From: a virus
Strand: one strand, 5' to 3'
IMG/VR virus record: IMGVR_UViG_3300047095_000811
Span: 1-64,000 of that record
DNA length: 64,000 bases
Of this stretch, positions 29,734 through 37,931 are shown in pieces. Every line of letters begins with the position of its first letter. The first letter of the stretch is position 1. Under the pieces are notes generated by a model. It saw only the letters and a list, made by a program, of their open reading frames with translations, did not search any database and was not told the DNA's origin. The position numbers were made by a program, and so were the translations under genes.

Positions 29734-30738
29734 TCACTTCACAAGCTTACGACGCTTGTCGATGCATTCCTGGATGATCTGCTCTTTAGAGCGACCGAGA
29801 AGTTCGATCGCATTCAGGGTTTCCAGAACCGTGTATTGGGCGATGGATTCACCGAGGATCTGATCCTGAGTGAAGCCTTCCATCGATGCCTTGGCATGGA
29901 CGGTCTTGTAGACTTCTTTGAACACAGAGGGAGACTTCGCACTGCGGATGAGCTGCGCGTTGGACTTGTTGGAGTACTTGTCTTCCTTGTAGGACTCTTC
30001 GAGGAACTCCAGCATCTCTGCCTTCTCGGACTCTACCTTCAGCGCGGAGATGACCTTCGATTCCACGTCCTCGGTGAGTTTACCGACGAAGTCTTCGTAG
30101 ACCTGCTCTGCGATCGTGATGTTGCCCTTCTGCTTGGACTCGCCATTGTCGATGTCGCCGAAGGTCAGAAGGTTGTCCATGTAGTTCTGGACGGTGTAGG
30201 TCTGAGCGTTCGGATTGTCGGACAGCTGCTCCCGGACTGCACTGATGGTGCCTGCGATGGAGATCGCCATCTGGGATGCCTTGATCTCGGTTGCAGCGCC
30301 GAGGTCGATCGAGGAGGAGCGAGCGTACTGGTCACCGACCATCATGGAGGTGGTGGAGTCCTTCGTCACGAAGTCAGAAACGACTTCGTACATCTTCTGG
30401 AATGCCTGCGGCTGCTCGGAGATGGGAGCATCCTCACGGAGTGCTTCCTTGCCATCGACGGGCATCGCGTTGTAGGCGGCTACGGCGATCATGGAGGTCA
30501 GAGCCTCGTTGAATGCCTTGCGTTTCGCTTGGTTGGCTTCACGGCGGAGCACAGCCTTGGTCTTGATGCTGCGGAAGGTGGAGCCGTTCATCTGCTCCAT
30601 CAGAGCCTTGGTCTTGCCAGCCTGCACGGACTGGAACTGAGACTGCTGCTCGTGGAGTTCCTTCGCACAAGCCTGCAGGCGGCTGGCCTGACGGGCGTTG
30701 TAGAAGGGCTTGATGACTTTCTTCGGAGGAACGTTCAT
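29734..30738 (-). CDS. Probable virion-associated protein, unknown role (334 aa)
   Basis: Start at ATG 30738 after CAAGGATACACC; the longer frame to 30891 reads through a terminator and is rejected. Mostly helical: a basic N-terminal third (SRLQACAKELHEQQSQFQSV; RREANQAKRKAFNEALTSM), a central part with AATEIKASQMAISIAGTISA, and a C-terminal helical region. No membrane span or enzyme motif. It starts a block of structural genes and is monocistronic. Confidence 0.75.
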   Translation of the reverse strand: MNVPPKKVIKPFYNARQASRLQACAKELHEQQSQFQSVQAGKTKALMEQMNGSTFRSIKTKAVLRREANQAKRKAFNEALTSMIAVAAYNAMPVDGKEALREDAPISEQPQAFQKMYEVVSDFVTKDSTTSMMVGDQYARSSSIDLGAATEIKASQMAISIAGTISAVREQLSDNPNAQTYTVQNYMDNLLTFGDIDNGESKQKGNITIAEQVYEDFVGKLTEDVESKVISALKVESEKAEMLEFLEESYKEDKYSNKSNAQLIRSAKSPSVFKEVYKTVHAKASMEGFTQDQILGESIAQYTVLETLNAIELLGRSKEQIIQECIDKRRKLVK

Positions 30739-30798
30739 GGTGTATCCTTGGCGTTTTAGTGGATAGGAAAGACTATCTAGGTGTTCTCGATTGCAATG

Positions 30799-30829
30799 AA
30801 AAACCCCCATGAGAGATCTCTCATGGGGG
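30799..30829 (-). terminator. Intrinsic terminator after the baseplate wedge gene
   Basis: A perfect palindrome (30804-30829, CCCCCATGAGAGA and its complement) is followed on the minus strand by TTTTTCATT. Confidence 0.92.
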
Positions 30830-30835
30830 AATTCA

Positions 30836-33427
30836 TTACAGGTAGTCGATCGTGAGGGACGGCAGGAAGTCGTTGCCGTACTCGTCGGCACCAGTCAACT
30901 TCTTCACGGTCAGGAACTCGGGGACGTAGTCCGCAAGCTTCTTCTCCTCGTTCCCCTCGATCGCGGAGATCGTCTGGATGTTGGAGTTGTTCACAGTGTA
31001 GATCTGGATGAACGCGATGTCCGTGAACTTGCGTTCGAGCGCCGTGATTAGGTTCGAGATCGAGAAGCGTTTCTCCATCGTGTAGTTCGACGCTTCCACG
31101 ATCTTGACGATTTCGTCCCGGATGCTCTTGTCGAGCTCCTTGGAGTAGACTGTACGGAGCTTGATCTGGAGGTGGATCTTGATGTCCACGGTGTCGATCG
31201 AGTAGTTCCGGCTCACGCCAGAGGTGTTGTAGTACTTCAGATCGAGCTGCGTGTTGTTCTCCAGCTCGACGTCGGTCTCGTCAACGACCTTGAACAACTG
31301 GGCGATCGTCGCCATGATGTCTCGGTTGTACTTCTCGTTGAAAAAGAAGTTTGCGCCGATCAGGGGGACCCTCTTCAGGACCACTTCACCAGTGGTCTCG
31401 TTGAGGTGGATCGGGCAGTGGACGTACGGAGAGATGTCCTCCGCGATCCCGATCGTCTCGCTCGAATTGAACTCGATGACGGGAGTAACGAGCGAGTAAT
31501 CCGTGATGGAAGAACCATCCGAATTTCTCGGGTCGTAAACCGCGATGTCTATCCTGTACTTGCCGACGAGATGCACCTCCGGGATCACAGAAGTGATGTC
31601 CGTGGGACTGTAGAACGTGTTCTCGATGATGTACTCGCCCTTGTCAGTGAACGAGTCATTCGTGAGGATGTCTAGATAGAACTGTCCTGTCTCTCCTACC
31701 TGAGTCATCGGGGCCATGCCGATCAGGACATTCTCGTCATAGAGCATCGCCATGATCTTCCGAGTCTCGCCCGTCTTCGGGTTCTTCAGTGCGTTCTTGT
31801 CGCCAAGAATGTCGCATGAGAGGATGAAACGGTCCAGATGGACTAGACTATTCCGCTGGATGCTGTAGTGGTTCAGCGAGATCGCGTCGATCACGCCGGA
31901 CTGGATCTTCTTCGGGTTGTACACTACCGGAACGGTGTACGAGTAGTCCGTCTGGTACACGTTTAGCTTGGGAAAGCTCTGGAAGTCCATGTTCAGCAGG
32001 TAGGGCACGACGAATACGTACGCGTCTGTGTTGTACATGTAAGGATCGGGAATCTCCCCGAGGCTCAGCAGCCGGTAGGACGAGGTTGCCCGATCGTAGA
32101 TGACGACAGTTCCGGCCTTGATCGAGAAGTTCCGCTCGGAGATCTCTTGGAAGTCCAGCTTCAGATCGACCGTGTTCGTCGGAACCACGGTGCCGTCGGC
32201 GAGGCGGAGGAGCAGGTACACCGAGTAGATTCGCCGGAAGAAATCGTCCCGGACCTTGATGACTTTGGTGTCGATGCTCTTCTTGATGCGCTCGCTCTTG
32301 ATCAGATCGAACAAATTCTCCAAGTCCTTCTCGGTGATGTAAGAATCTCTCGTGCGCAGACGGTTGATCAGCGCGATCTTGGACTCCTTGAAGTTACCTT
32401 GGTCCTGACCACCAGTGGGATCGGTCAGGCTGATCATGTTGTAACTTGCCTGATCCAGCCAAGAGTCCTTGGCGGTGATCGAGCCGGAGTAGGAGAAGTT
32501 GCCCTCCGTGCCCTCGGTGGTCATCAGGCTAACCCGGAGACGAGAGTTGAACGCAGGGTTGAAGTCCCCAACCTTCGGAGAGAAGTACACGCGCAGGGTG
32601 GAATCGCCAGTCATCGTGTAGTAGCCGAAGAAGTTGCTGTCAGACGAGATGACTTCCCCGAAGTACATCGGGACCTCCGTCCAGACGTCCTTATTGGCAA
32701 AGCGGTCGTCCGGGGTCTGATAGAAGGTGTTGAACGACACCAGATTGGAGCCGAAGTTGATGTCGTAGATGGAACGTTCGAGGATGTCGTTGTTCATGAC
32801 GTCGAACGTCATGGACTTCTTCGAGAACTGGTAGAGGTTGAAGAAAATCGTGAGCGTGTCGCCCTCGACCAATACCTTCAAGTGCTCGGTGGTGATCAGC
32901 GGGTCGCGGTAGTTTGCGTCCTCGGTGCCGGTCTTGTAACGGGCGTAGGCCGAGACTGAGGTCGTCCCGGTGTACCAGACCTTGAGCTCGATCGTGTAAG
33001 GAAGCATGAACTTCTTGGTGCCGACGATGAACTCTTGGTCGCGGCTGATCTCGAACAGCTTCGTGCCGTCCTGAGTGTACGTGTTGAACGTAGACTGGGA
33101 GGGAAGCTTCATCAGCTTCGTGGTGTTCAGCTTCAGCGCCACTTGCAGCGATGCGGGTTTTGCGAACTCGATGTTGTAGTCGAGCAAGCGAGCCCAGTTG
33201 AAGATGGAGTTCTTCATCGTCGCGGTATTCAGGAAGAACTCTTTGTAGAGCATGTTCCGGTGGAAAGCCGCGTCCTTTGCGATGTGAGAAGCGATGCCAG
33301 TGACGTATCCGAACATGCCGGTCTTCGCAGTCGAGATGTCCTCGATCTTGAAGTAGTCTCTGGCCATTTCGAGGAACAGTTCGTCGTAATTGTAACTGAC
33401 CTCGGAGATGGATGGAGTAATTGCCAT
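30836..33427 (-). CDS. Baseplate wedge protein (gp6-like)
   Basis: 863 residues. The N-terminus (YDELFLEMARDYFKIEDIST) is followed by MFGYVTGIASHIAKDAAFHR and MLYKEFFLNTATMKNSIFNW, the helical start of T4 gp6-type wedge proteins of large myoviruses. The middle is beta-rich. The C-terminal 250 residues have NRDIMATIAQLFKVVDETDV and VDIKIHLQIKLRTVYSKELD, with a last part FSISNLITALERKFTDIAF typical of the baseplate J-like dimerisation region. Followed upstream by another structural gene with a 9-base gap. Identification rests on overall pattern, so medium certainty for the exact subunit. Confidence 0.75.
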   Translation of the reverse strand: MAITPSISEVSYNYDELFLEMARDYFKIEDISTAKTGMFGYVTGIASHIAKDAAFHRNMLYKEFFLNTATMKNSIFNWARLLDYNIEFAKPASLQVALKLNTTKLMKLPSQSTFNTYTQDGTKLFEISRDQEFIVGTKKFMLPYTIELKVWYTGTTSVSAYARYKTGTEDANYRDPLITTEHLKVLVEGDTLTIFFNLYQFSKKSMTFDVMNNDILERSIYDINFGSNLVSFNTFYQTPDDRFANKDVWTEVPMYFGEVISSDSNFFGYYTMTGDSTLRVYFSPKVGDFNPAFNSRLRVSLMTTEGTEGNFSYSGSITAKDSWLDQASYNMISLTDPTGGQDQGNFKESKIALINRLRTRDSYITEKDLENLFDLIKSERIKKSIDTKVIKVRDDFFRRIYSVYLLLRLADGTVVPTNTVDLKLDFQEISERNFSIKAGTVVIYDRATSSYRLLSLGEIPDPYMYNTDAYVFVVPYLLNMDFQSFPKLNVYQTDYSYTVPVVYNPKKIQSGVIDAISLNHYSIQRNSLVHLDRFILSCDILGDKNALKNPKTGETRKIMAMLYDENVLIGMAPMTQVGETGQFYLDILTNDSFTDKGEYIIENTFYSPTDITSVIPEVHLVGKYRIDIAVYDPRNSDGSSITDYSLVTPVIEFNSSETIGIAEDISPYVHCPIHLNETTGEVVLKRVPLIGANFFFNEKYNRDIMATIAQLFKVVDETDVELENNTQLDLKYYNTSGVSRNYSIDTVDIKIHLQIKLRTVYSKELDKSIRDEIVKIVEASNYTMEKRFSISNLITALERKFTDIAFIQIYTVNNSNIQTISAIEGNEEKKLADYVPEFLTVKKLTGADEYGNDFLPSLTIDYL

Positions 33428-33436
33428 GACCTATCC

Positions 33437-34507
33437 TTAAGATTGCTCCGGGTTCGGGAGCACCAATTTGAAAACCGGCATCCCGGTGTACAAGTCCTTG
33501 CCGCCATAGACGACGCCAGGGTATTTGCTGCTGGATGCTCCGCGAAGCGAGTCCACGGCGCTGCCGGTGTAGTAGCTCCCGGTAGGGTTGCTGAGTGCGT
33601 CGCCGGTAGAGAGAAGGTTGAAGTCCCGGAGGATGTAGAGATTCATGTCCTCCTTGTAGGAGAACTGGTACTCCACGGGGATCGTCTTCTTGATGTCGAT
33701 CCCACCGTCCTCGCTGGTGAGCTCACCCCAAGGCACCTTGGTCGGGAAGCACCCCGTATAGCGGCACCAGTGGGTGATGGTCTCACCGTCCGGCTGGACG
33801 GTGAACACGTAGATGCTGCACATGTAGTCGATCGTTCTCGACAGATGGCTCAGCATGTCCGCACCGGCGAGGTACCTGCCGGTCAGAGTGTCGCCCATGA
33901 AAGCTTTCTCGATGTACTCCAGCCAGAGCCGATGCAGCTTCATGATGGTCAGGTGGCCGTCTTCGAGGTAGTTGACGGTCATTTGGCCGCTGATCCGAGA
34001 GTCCTTTGCCGTGGTGCCTAGGACGATCTTGTAGCGGTTCCAGGTTTCGCTGTAGTCAACGGTAGCAAGAGCCTCGTCGGACGTCATGTACGAAGCGGCT
34101 CGGTTGGACAGGACCGGGATCATAGACATCGTGGAGCCGGATAGCGCCTCGATAATCTCTCTTGAGTAGATGCTGATCCTGCTGTCGCCTCCCTCAGAAG
34201 GAAGTCCGAGAACTCGCTGGTTGTTACTCAGGATCAGTTCGGTGTTGTTTCCGCCAGTCATCGAAGGGCTCTTGCTGTGGATGGGCAGCTCCGGGGCGGT
34301 GATGAATAGGTAGTTGTACCCGGTGACGAGAGGATCGTCCTTGACCTTCCGGTTCCTCCAGAAAGTCCAGTTCTCATCTCTTCCGGAGGGAGACTCGCTA
34401 GCGTAGTAATCTACGTCTTCGCGGTCCACCTTGGTTTTATCGAGGGACTGCTGGGGCAGACCGAGGATGTACGATTTGTATTCAGACGAAATTGAATCAT
34501 CAGGCAT
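33437..34507 (-). CDS. Virion structural protein, probably baseplate/tail (356 aa)
   Basis: ATG 34507 after CGAGGAATCACC. Contains YNYLFITAPELPIHSK, LEYIEKAFMGDTLTGRYLAG, IDYMCSIYVFTVQPDGETIT and a CFPTKVPWGELTSEDGG loop ahead of VEYQFSYKEDM. This arrangement of a short beta domain with an early FIT.PEL segment occurs in tail-tube-adjacent proteins of large myoviruses as I recall them. Co-transcribed with the wedge gene. First gene of the leftward structural unit. Confidence 0.7.
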   Translation of the reverse strand: MPDDSISSEYKSYILGLPQQSLDKTKVDREDVDYYASESPSGRDENWTFWRNRKVKDDPLVTGYNYLFITAPELPIHSKSPSMTGGNNTELILSNNQRVLGLPSEGGDSRISIYSREIIEALSGSTMSMIPVLSNRAASYMTSDEALATVDYSETWNRYKIVLGTTAKDSRISGQMTVNYLEDGHLTIMKLHRLWLEYIEKAFMGDTLTGRYLAGADMLSHLSRTIDYMCSIYVFTVQPDGETITHWCRYTGCFPTKVPWGELTSEDGGIDIKKTIPVEYQFSYKEDMNLYILRDFNLLSTGDALSNPTGSYYTGSAVDSLRGASSSKYPGVVYGGKDLYTGMPVFKLVLPNPEQS

Positions 34508-34557
34508 GGTGATTCCTCGTGGAAAGCCGTTGGTTGATTTATTATGATGTTTTCCAT

Positions 34558-34565
34558 TATAAATA
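34558..34565 (+). promoter_or_regulatory. T4-type late promoter octamer (TATAAATA)
   Basis: Exact TATAAATA, 94 bases upstream of the rightward structural gene at 34652. In the leftward sense the same stretch reads TATATTTATAATGG, a loose relative of the 15-base motif. Confidence 0.4.
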
Positions 34566-34651
34566 TAGGGAAAGCATCGTCAATATGAACATCCTCTTAG
34601 AAAATCCTAGATGTCTAGGCTGATTTACTTCCAATCTAGAGGGCCAAAACT

Positions 34652-35767
34652 ATGCCTTTCTCAACTCTCATCGATCGGGCATCTGACAAGGTGCAGGATC
34701 TCGCCGCGAACCTGTTCAGCAAGACCAGATTCAAGAAGATCACCGATATCAACAAAGAATCCAAGAAGCTCTCTCTGGAGCTGTACGGCGTCTACTCCAC
34801 CAACATCTCCCCGCAGACCATGATGGCGGTGCAGAAGCTGATGGCAGCAAAGTACACCAGCTCGGTTGCATCCGTGCTGAAGCTTCTGGTTCACCAGATC
34901 AACGAGGCTCGCCAGAACGGTCAGAAGGTGGATACCGTCGGTACCGTTCATCGAGTTCTTGCCAACTCCGGTGAGACCAACAACAACGCAATTCAGTCCA
35001 TCGCTGACCGCGTCAACTTCGCCGAGAACGTCGTTTTCAACAAGAACACCCTCTCCTCCACCACCAAGGTTCTGAGCGAGGCTGGAAACAACAACGCCGG
35101 ACTGGGCGACGCCATCGCCGGGACAAGGATGGACTTCGACATCAACATCGACGTCCCGGTGCGCGACAAGTCCGGTAACATCGTCTGGGACGACAAGGGT
35201 TACGCCGAGACCAAGTCGGACAGCATCCGCTTCGACGTGCTGACCACTGTCAACATGGTTCCCATCGACGCTCCGAAGCTCGTCGAGACGGTTGGTACCA
35301 CGAAGGACCGTAGCATTCTCTTCAACTACATCAAGCTCCGTGCTGGCAACTCCTCGCCGCTGCAGGGGTTCTTGATGAACCTGAAGGAAATCGATAAGGA
35401 GGTCCAGCGCAACGTCTCCGACTCGATGGAGGACCGAATCCTCGCTTCCATGATGAAGAAGGGCGGCTTCCTGATTCCCGAGTACTTCTCCGAGCTGACC
35501 GAGTCCCGCCACTACGTCATGTGCATCGAGAAGTCTGATGCAGATATGCTCCGTTCGAACTACGGCTTCGACCTTAGAAAGCCGAACGCCCTGCGCACCC
35601 TGTTCGACCGCTACAAGATCCTCTCTCTGGTCATCGTTGACTCCGTCAGCAAGAACCTGATCATCCACGACAGCGACAACCCGCTGACCGGCGTGACGAT
35701 CAACTACGACAAGAGCATGGACAACAACGAAGCTCTCGACACCTTCATGAAGCTCGTTCGCAACTAA
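34652..35767 (+). CDS. Virion structural protein (371 aa)
   Basis: ATG 34652 in a rightward unit of three. N-terminal helical part (TDINKESKKLSLELYGVYST), then LMAAKYTSSVASVLKLLVHQ. A central beta section has MDFDINIDVPVRDKSGNIVW and DVLTTVNMVPIDAPKLVETV. The end is acidic and helical. Gene neighbourhood and codon bias toward C-ending codons (as in the capsid gene) suggest a high-copy virion protein. Family not recognised. Confidence 0.75.
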   Translation: MPFSTLIDRASDKVQDLAANLFSKTRFKKITDINKESKKLSLELYGVYSTNISPQTMMAVQKLMAAKYTSSVASVLKLLVHQINEARQNGQKVDTVGTVHRVLANSGETNNNAIQSIADRVNFAENVVFNKNTLSSTTKVLSEAGNNNAGLGDAIAGTRMDFDINIDVPVRDKSGNIVWDDKGYAETKSDSIRFDVLTTVNMVPIDAPKLVETVGTTKDRSILFNYIKLRAGNSSPLQGFLMNLKEIDKEVQRNVSDSMEDRILASMMKKGGFLIPEYFSELTESRHYVMCIEKSDADMLRSNYGFDLRKPNALRTLFDRYKILSLVIVDSVSKNLIIHDSDNPLTGVTINYDKSMDNNEALDTFMKLVRN

Positions 35768-35777
35768 GGAGCCAGAA

Positions 35778-36908
35778 ATGGAAAAAATGAAAACGTGCGA
35801 GGAGTTTCTCAACGAAACCGCGTACCAATTCTTCACCAATGAGGACGTGAACAAGTTCGCGTTCCACGCTCTGCCCAAGGCCGAGAAGCATCAAGTTGCG
35901 GCACACGCTTCCCTGATCGGCCTGAGCGAGTTCGTCAACAACCCGCTGACCGTCAAGGATGCTGTCAAGGTTGCTGACAACCACGACACCGCCAACGGCG
36001 AGAAGTATCAGGCTTCCACTTCCCTGAGCGCCGGGTACTTCAGCAAGATCGTGTCCTCCAACGGCGACGTTCGCAAGACTGCGAACTACGTCAGCAACCG
36101 CTCGCTGATCGCGTACGCCAAGTCCGTCTGCGGTTCCAACGGCGCTGGCAACACCGGTCACTTCATGAAGAAGCTTACCGAGCTGGAGCTGGCCCTGAAC
36201 AATCTGGAGAAGTACGCTCCCGAATTCGCCAAGGTGATGGACTACGAGGCCCGCACCTACAAAGAAGAGAGCAAGCGCGTGATGACTCAGTTCTACACGA
36301 ACGTAGTCGTCGCGGTGGACGTCGGCGTGGACGTGCTGTATTCCTACAGCATCAACGCGGACATCGACTACTCTCGTCGCCCTGCATTCGTGAAGACCGT
36401 TCACTTCGAGTGCCCGGCAGAGTTCATGGCGGAGCACTTCACCCTGATCCATTACTTCAACTCACTGGCGATCTCCGGCAAGCTCCGTAACGTGCTCGAC
36501 AAGGGCACTCTGGACTCGCTGCTGACCGCCCGTGACAAGGTACTGCGCGAAGAGAACGTTCTGGACGCCGTCTTCGCGATGGTGGCTTCGAACAAGTACA
36601 CCGATCTGCTGCTGCTTCCCCTGTACGTCATCCGCATGGTGGTGTACACTGTGAAGTACCTGTCGGCTTCCTACCAGAAGCTGACCTTCAGCATCGGCCA
36701 AAGCATTGCGATGGTCCGCAAGACCACCGTGACTGAGGACGAATTCAAGTCCTACAAGAAGGAAGCTAACTTCAAGGCTGCTCAATTTGATCAGGCCAGC
36801 AAGAAGGCTGCGATGGACACCTCCGCGACGGTCAAGGCCGACACCGAAGGAGTTGTTGACCTCGCGAAACAACGTTCTGACGGCGTTTCTAACTCGACGC
36901 TCATCTGA
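35778..36908 (+). CDS. Virion protein with possible capsid-targeting N-terminus (376 aa)
   Basis: ATG 35778 after AAGGAGCCAGAA. The N-terminus MEKMKTCEEFLNET resembles the T4 capsid-targeting signal MKTYQEFIxE, which T4 protease gp21 cuts after the Glu. The body is helical, with MTQFYTNVVVAVDVGVDVLY near 190 and LLLLPLYVIRMVVYTVKYLS near 278, neither a certain membrane span. A charged C-terminal helix follows. An internal or prohead protein is a reasonable guess. Confidence 0.75.
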   Translation: MEKMKTCEEFLNETAYQFFTNEDVNKFAFHALPKAEKHQVAAHASLIGLSEFVNNPLTVKDAVKVADNHDTANGEKYQASTSLSAGYFSKIVSSNGDVRKTANYVSNRSLIAYAKSVCGSNGAGNTGHFMKKLTELELALNNLEKYAPEFAKVMDYEARTYKEESKRVMTQFYTNVVVAVDVGVDVLYSYSINADIDYSRRPAFVKTVHFECPAEFMAEHFTLIHYFNSLAISGKLRNVLDKGTLDSLLTARDKVLREENVLDAVFAMVASNKYTDLLLLPLYVIRMVVYTVKYLSASYQKLTFSIGQSIAMVRKTTVTEDEFKSYKKEANFKAAQFDQASKKAAMDTSATVKADTEGVVDLAKQRSDGVSNSTLI

Positions 36909-36928
36909 CAGAACATTAAAGTAGATCT

Positions 36929-36987
36929 GGCTCACGATTCTAAGACGCCGTAAGAACATTACGGTAGCTTAGCACACTGTGAGCCAA
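36929..36987 (+). promoter_or_regulatory. Three-tier nested hairpin upstream of the 282-residue gene
   Basis: Three concentric stems: TGGCTCAC/GTGAGCCA (36929-36936 with 36980-36987), CTAAG/CTTAG (36941-36945 with 36969-36973) and CCGTAA/TTACGG (36949-36954 with 36960-36965). No T-tract follows on the plus strand. It sits 39 bases upstream of the next start and 21 bases after the preceding stop. Could be a processing or stabilising element. Confidence 0.65.
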
Positions 36988-37025
36988 AACTCCCATTTGA
37001 CTTACCCTTACAAAGGATACAAAAC

Positions 37026-37874
37026 ATGGCACTGTTTCTCTCCGAATCCGTGGAAATCATCCGCGAAGTGAGCCTGCAAGAAGCGATGGAATCCATCGTC
37101 GAGATGGTTCAAGAAGACGCCAACCTGACCGAAGCGATGCTGAAGGCCGACTTCGCCATCCACGAGAAGACCCGCGTTCTGCGCGAGTCCGGCGACGAAG
37201 CTGGCGCTGGTTCCCAAGAGAAGGGCTTCCTGGCCCGCGTCTGGGACGCCATCGTTGCTTTCTGCAAGAAGGTCTATGACGTGATCGTGAAGGTCGCTGC
37301 ATGGGTCAAGGACCATCTGGTCAAGTTCTGGAACTGGGTCTCCGGCAAGTTCGGCGATGCCAAGGAATTCGTCATCGACAAGTACAAGTCCGTGACCGGC
37401 GAGAAGGAAGACCAGATCCGCGCCGAGCTGGCCGCTGAAGCCGACAAGGCCGAAGCTGCTTCCGCTGCCAAGGTCGCCGAACTGGAAAAGCAGCTGGCTG
37501 AAGTCTCTGCCCGCGCCGACAAGGCCGAGTCCGTGACCATCAACGCCGCTTCCCTGAAGAAGATGCAAGACGCTGCCGCCGCCGACCTGGCCAAGGCACA
37601 GAAGGCTCTGAAGAAGACCGAAGCTGCTGCCGAGAAGGCCAAGGGCGAAGTCTCCAAGCTGGAAGATGGCAAGAAGGCATTCAAGGCCAACCAGAAAGAA
37701 GCTGGCAAGATGGGCATCAAGGCTTCCTTCGATGAAGAAGGTCTGTCCGGCGCCAAGGAAAAGGCTGCCAATGCCAAGGCTGCTGTCAAGGCTGCTCAGG
37801 CTGTGGTGAAGTCCGCTCAGAAGCGCGTGGCTCAACTGACCACCGGCATCAAGGTCTCCGCACCGAAGAAGTAA
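37026..37874 (+). CDS. Ala/Lys-rich, coiled-coil virion or internal protein (282 aa)
   Basis: ATG 37026 after ACAAAGGATACAAAAC. The N-terminus MALFLSESVEIIREVSLQEA shares an F-L-x-E-S pattern with other proteins here. Residues about 68-115 are amphipathic (VWDAIVAFCKKVYDVIVKVA, WVKDHLVKFWNWVSGKFG) and could interact with membranes. Residues about 130-275 form a long Ala/Lys/Glu coiled coil. Very biased codon use (AAG, GCC, GCT) points to high expression. It may be an injected or internal head protein; no family recognised. Confidence 0.75.
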   Translation: MALFLSESVEIIREVSLQEAMESIVEMVQEDANLTEAMLKADFAIHEKTRVLRESGDEAGAGSQEKGFLARVWDAIVAFCKKVYDVIVKVAAWVKDHLVKFWNWVSGKFGDAKEFVIDKYKSVTGEKEDQIRAELAAEADKAEAASAAKVAELEKQLAEVSARADKAESVTINAASLKKMQDAAAADLAKAQKALKKTEAAAEKAKGEVSKLEDGKKAFKANQKEAGKMGIKASFDEEGLSGAKEKAANAKAAVKAAQAVVKSAQKRVAQLTTGIKVSAPKK

Positions 37875-37893
37875 TCCGTTTCCACGGATAAAG

Positions 37894-37924
37894 AATCCCC
37901 ATACCCGCGAGGGTATGGGGATTT
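37894..37924. terminator. Bidirectional terminator between convergent structural genes
   Basis: Stem AATCCCCATACCC/GGGTATGGGGATT with loop GCGA. T-tract TTTCTTT on the plus strand and AT-rich flank on the other. Nearly the same hairpin occurs after the capsid gene at 57124. Confidence 0.9.
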
Positions 37925-37931
37925 CTTTGCT

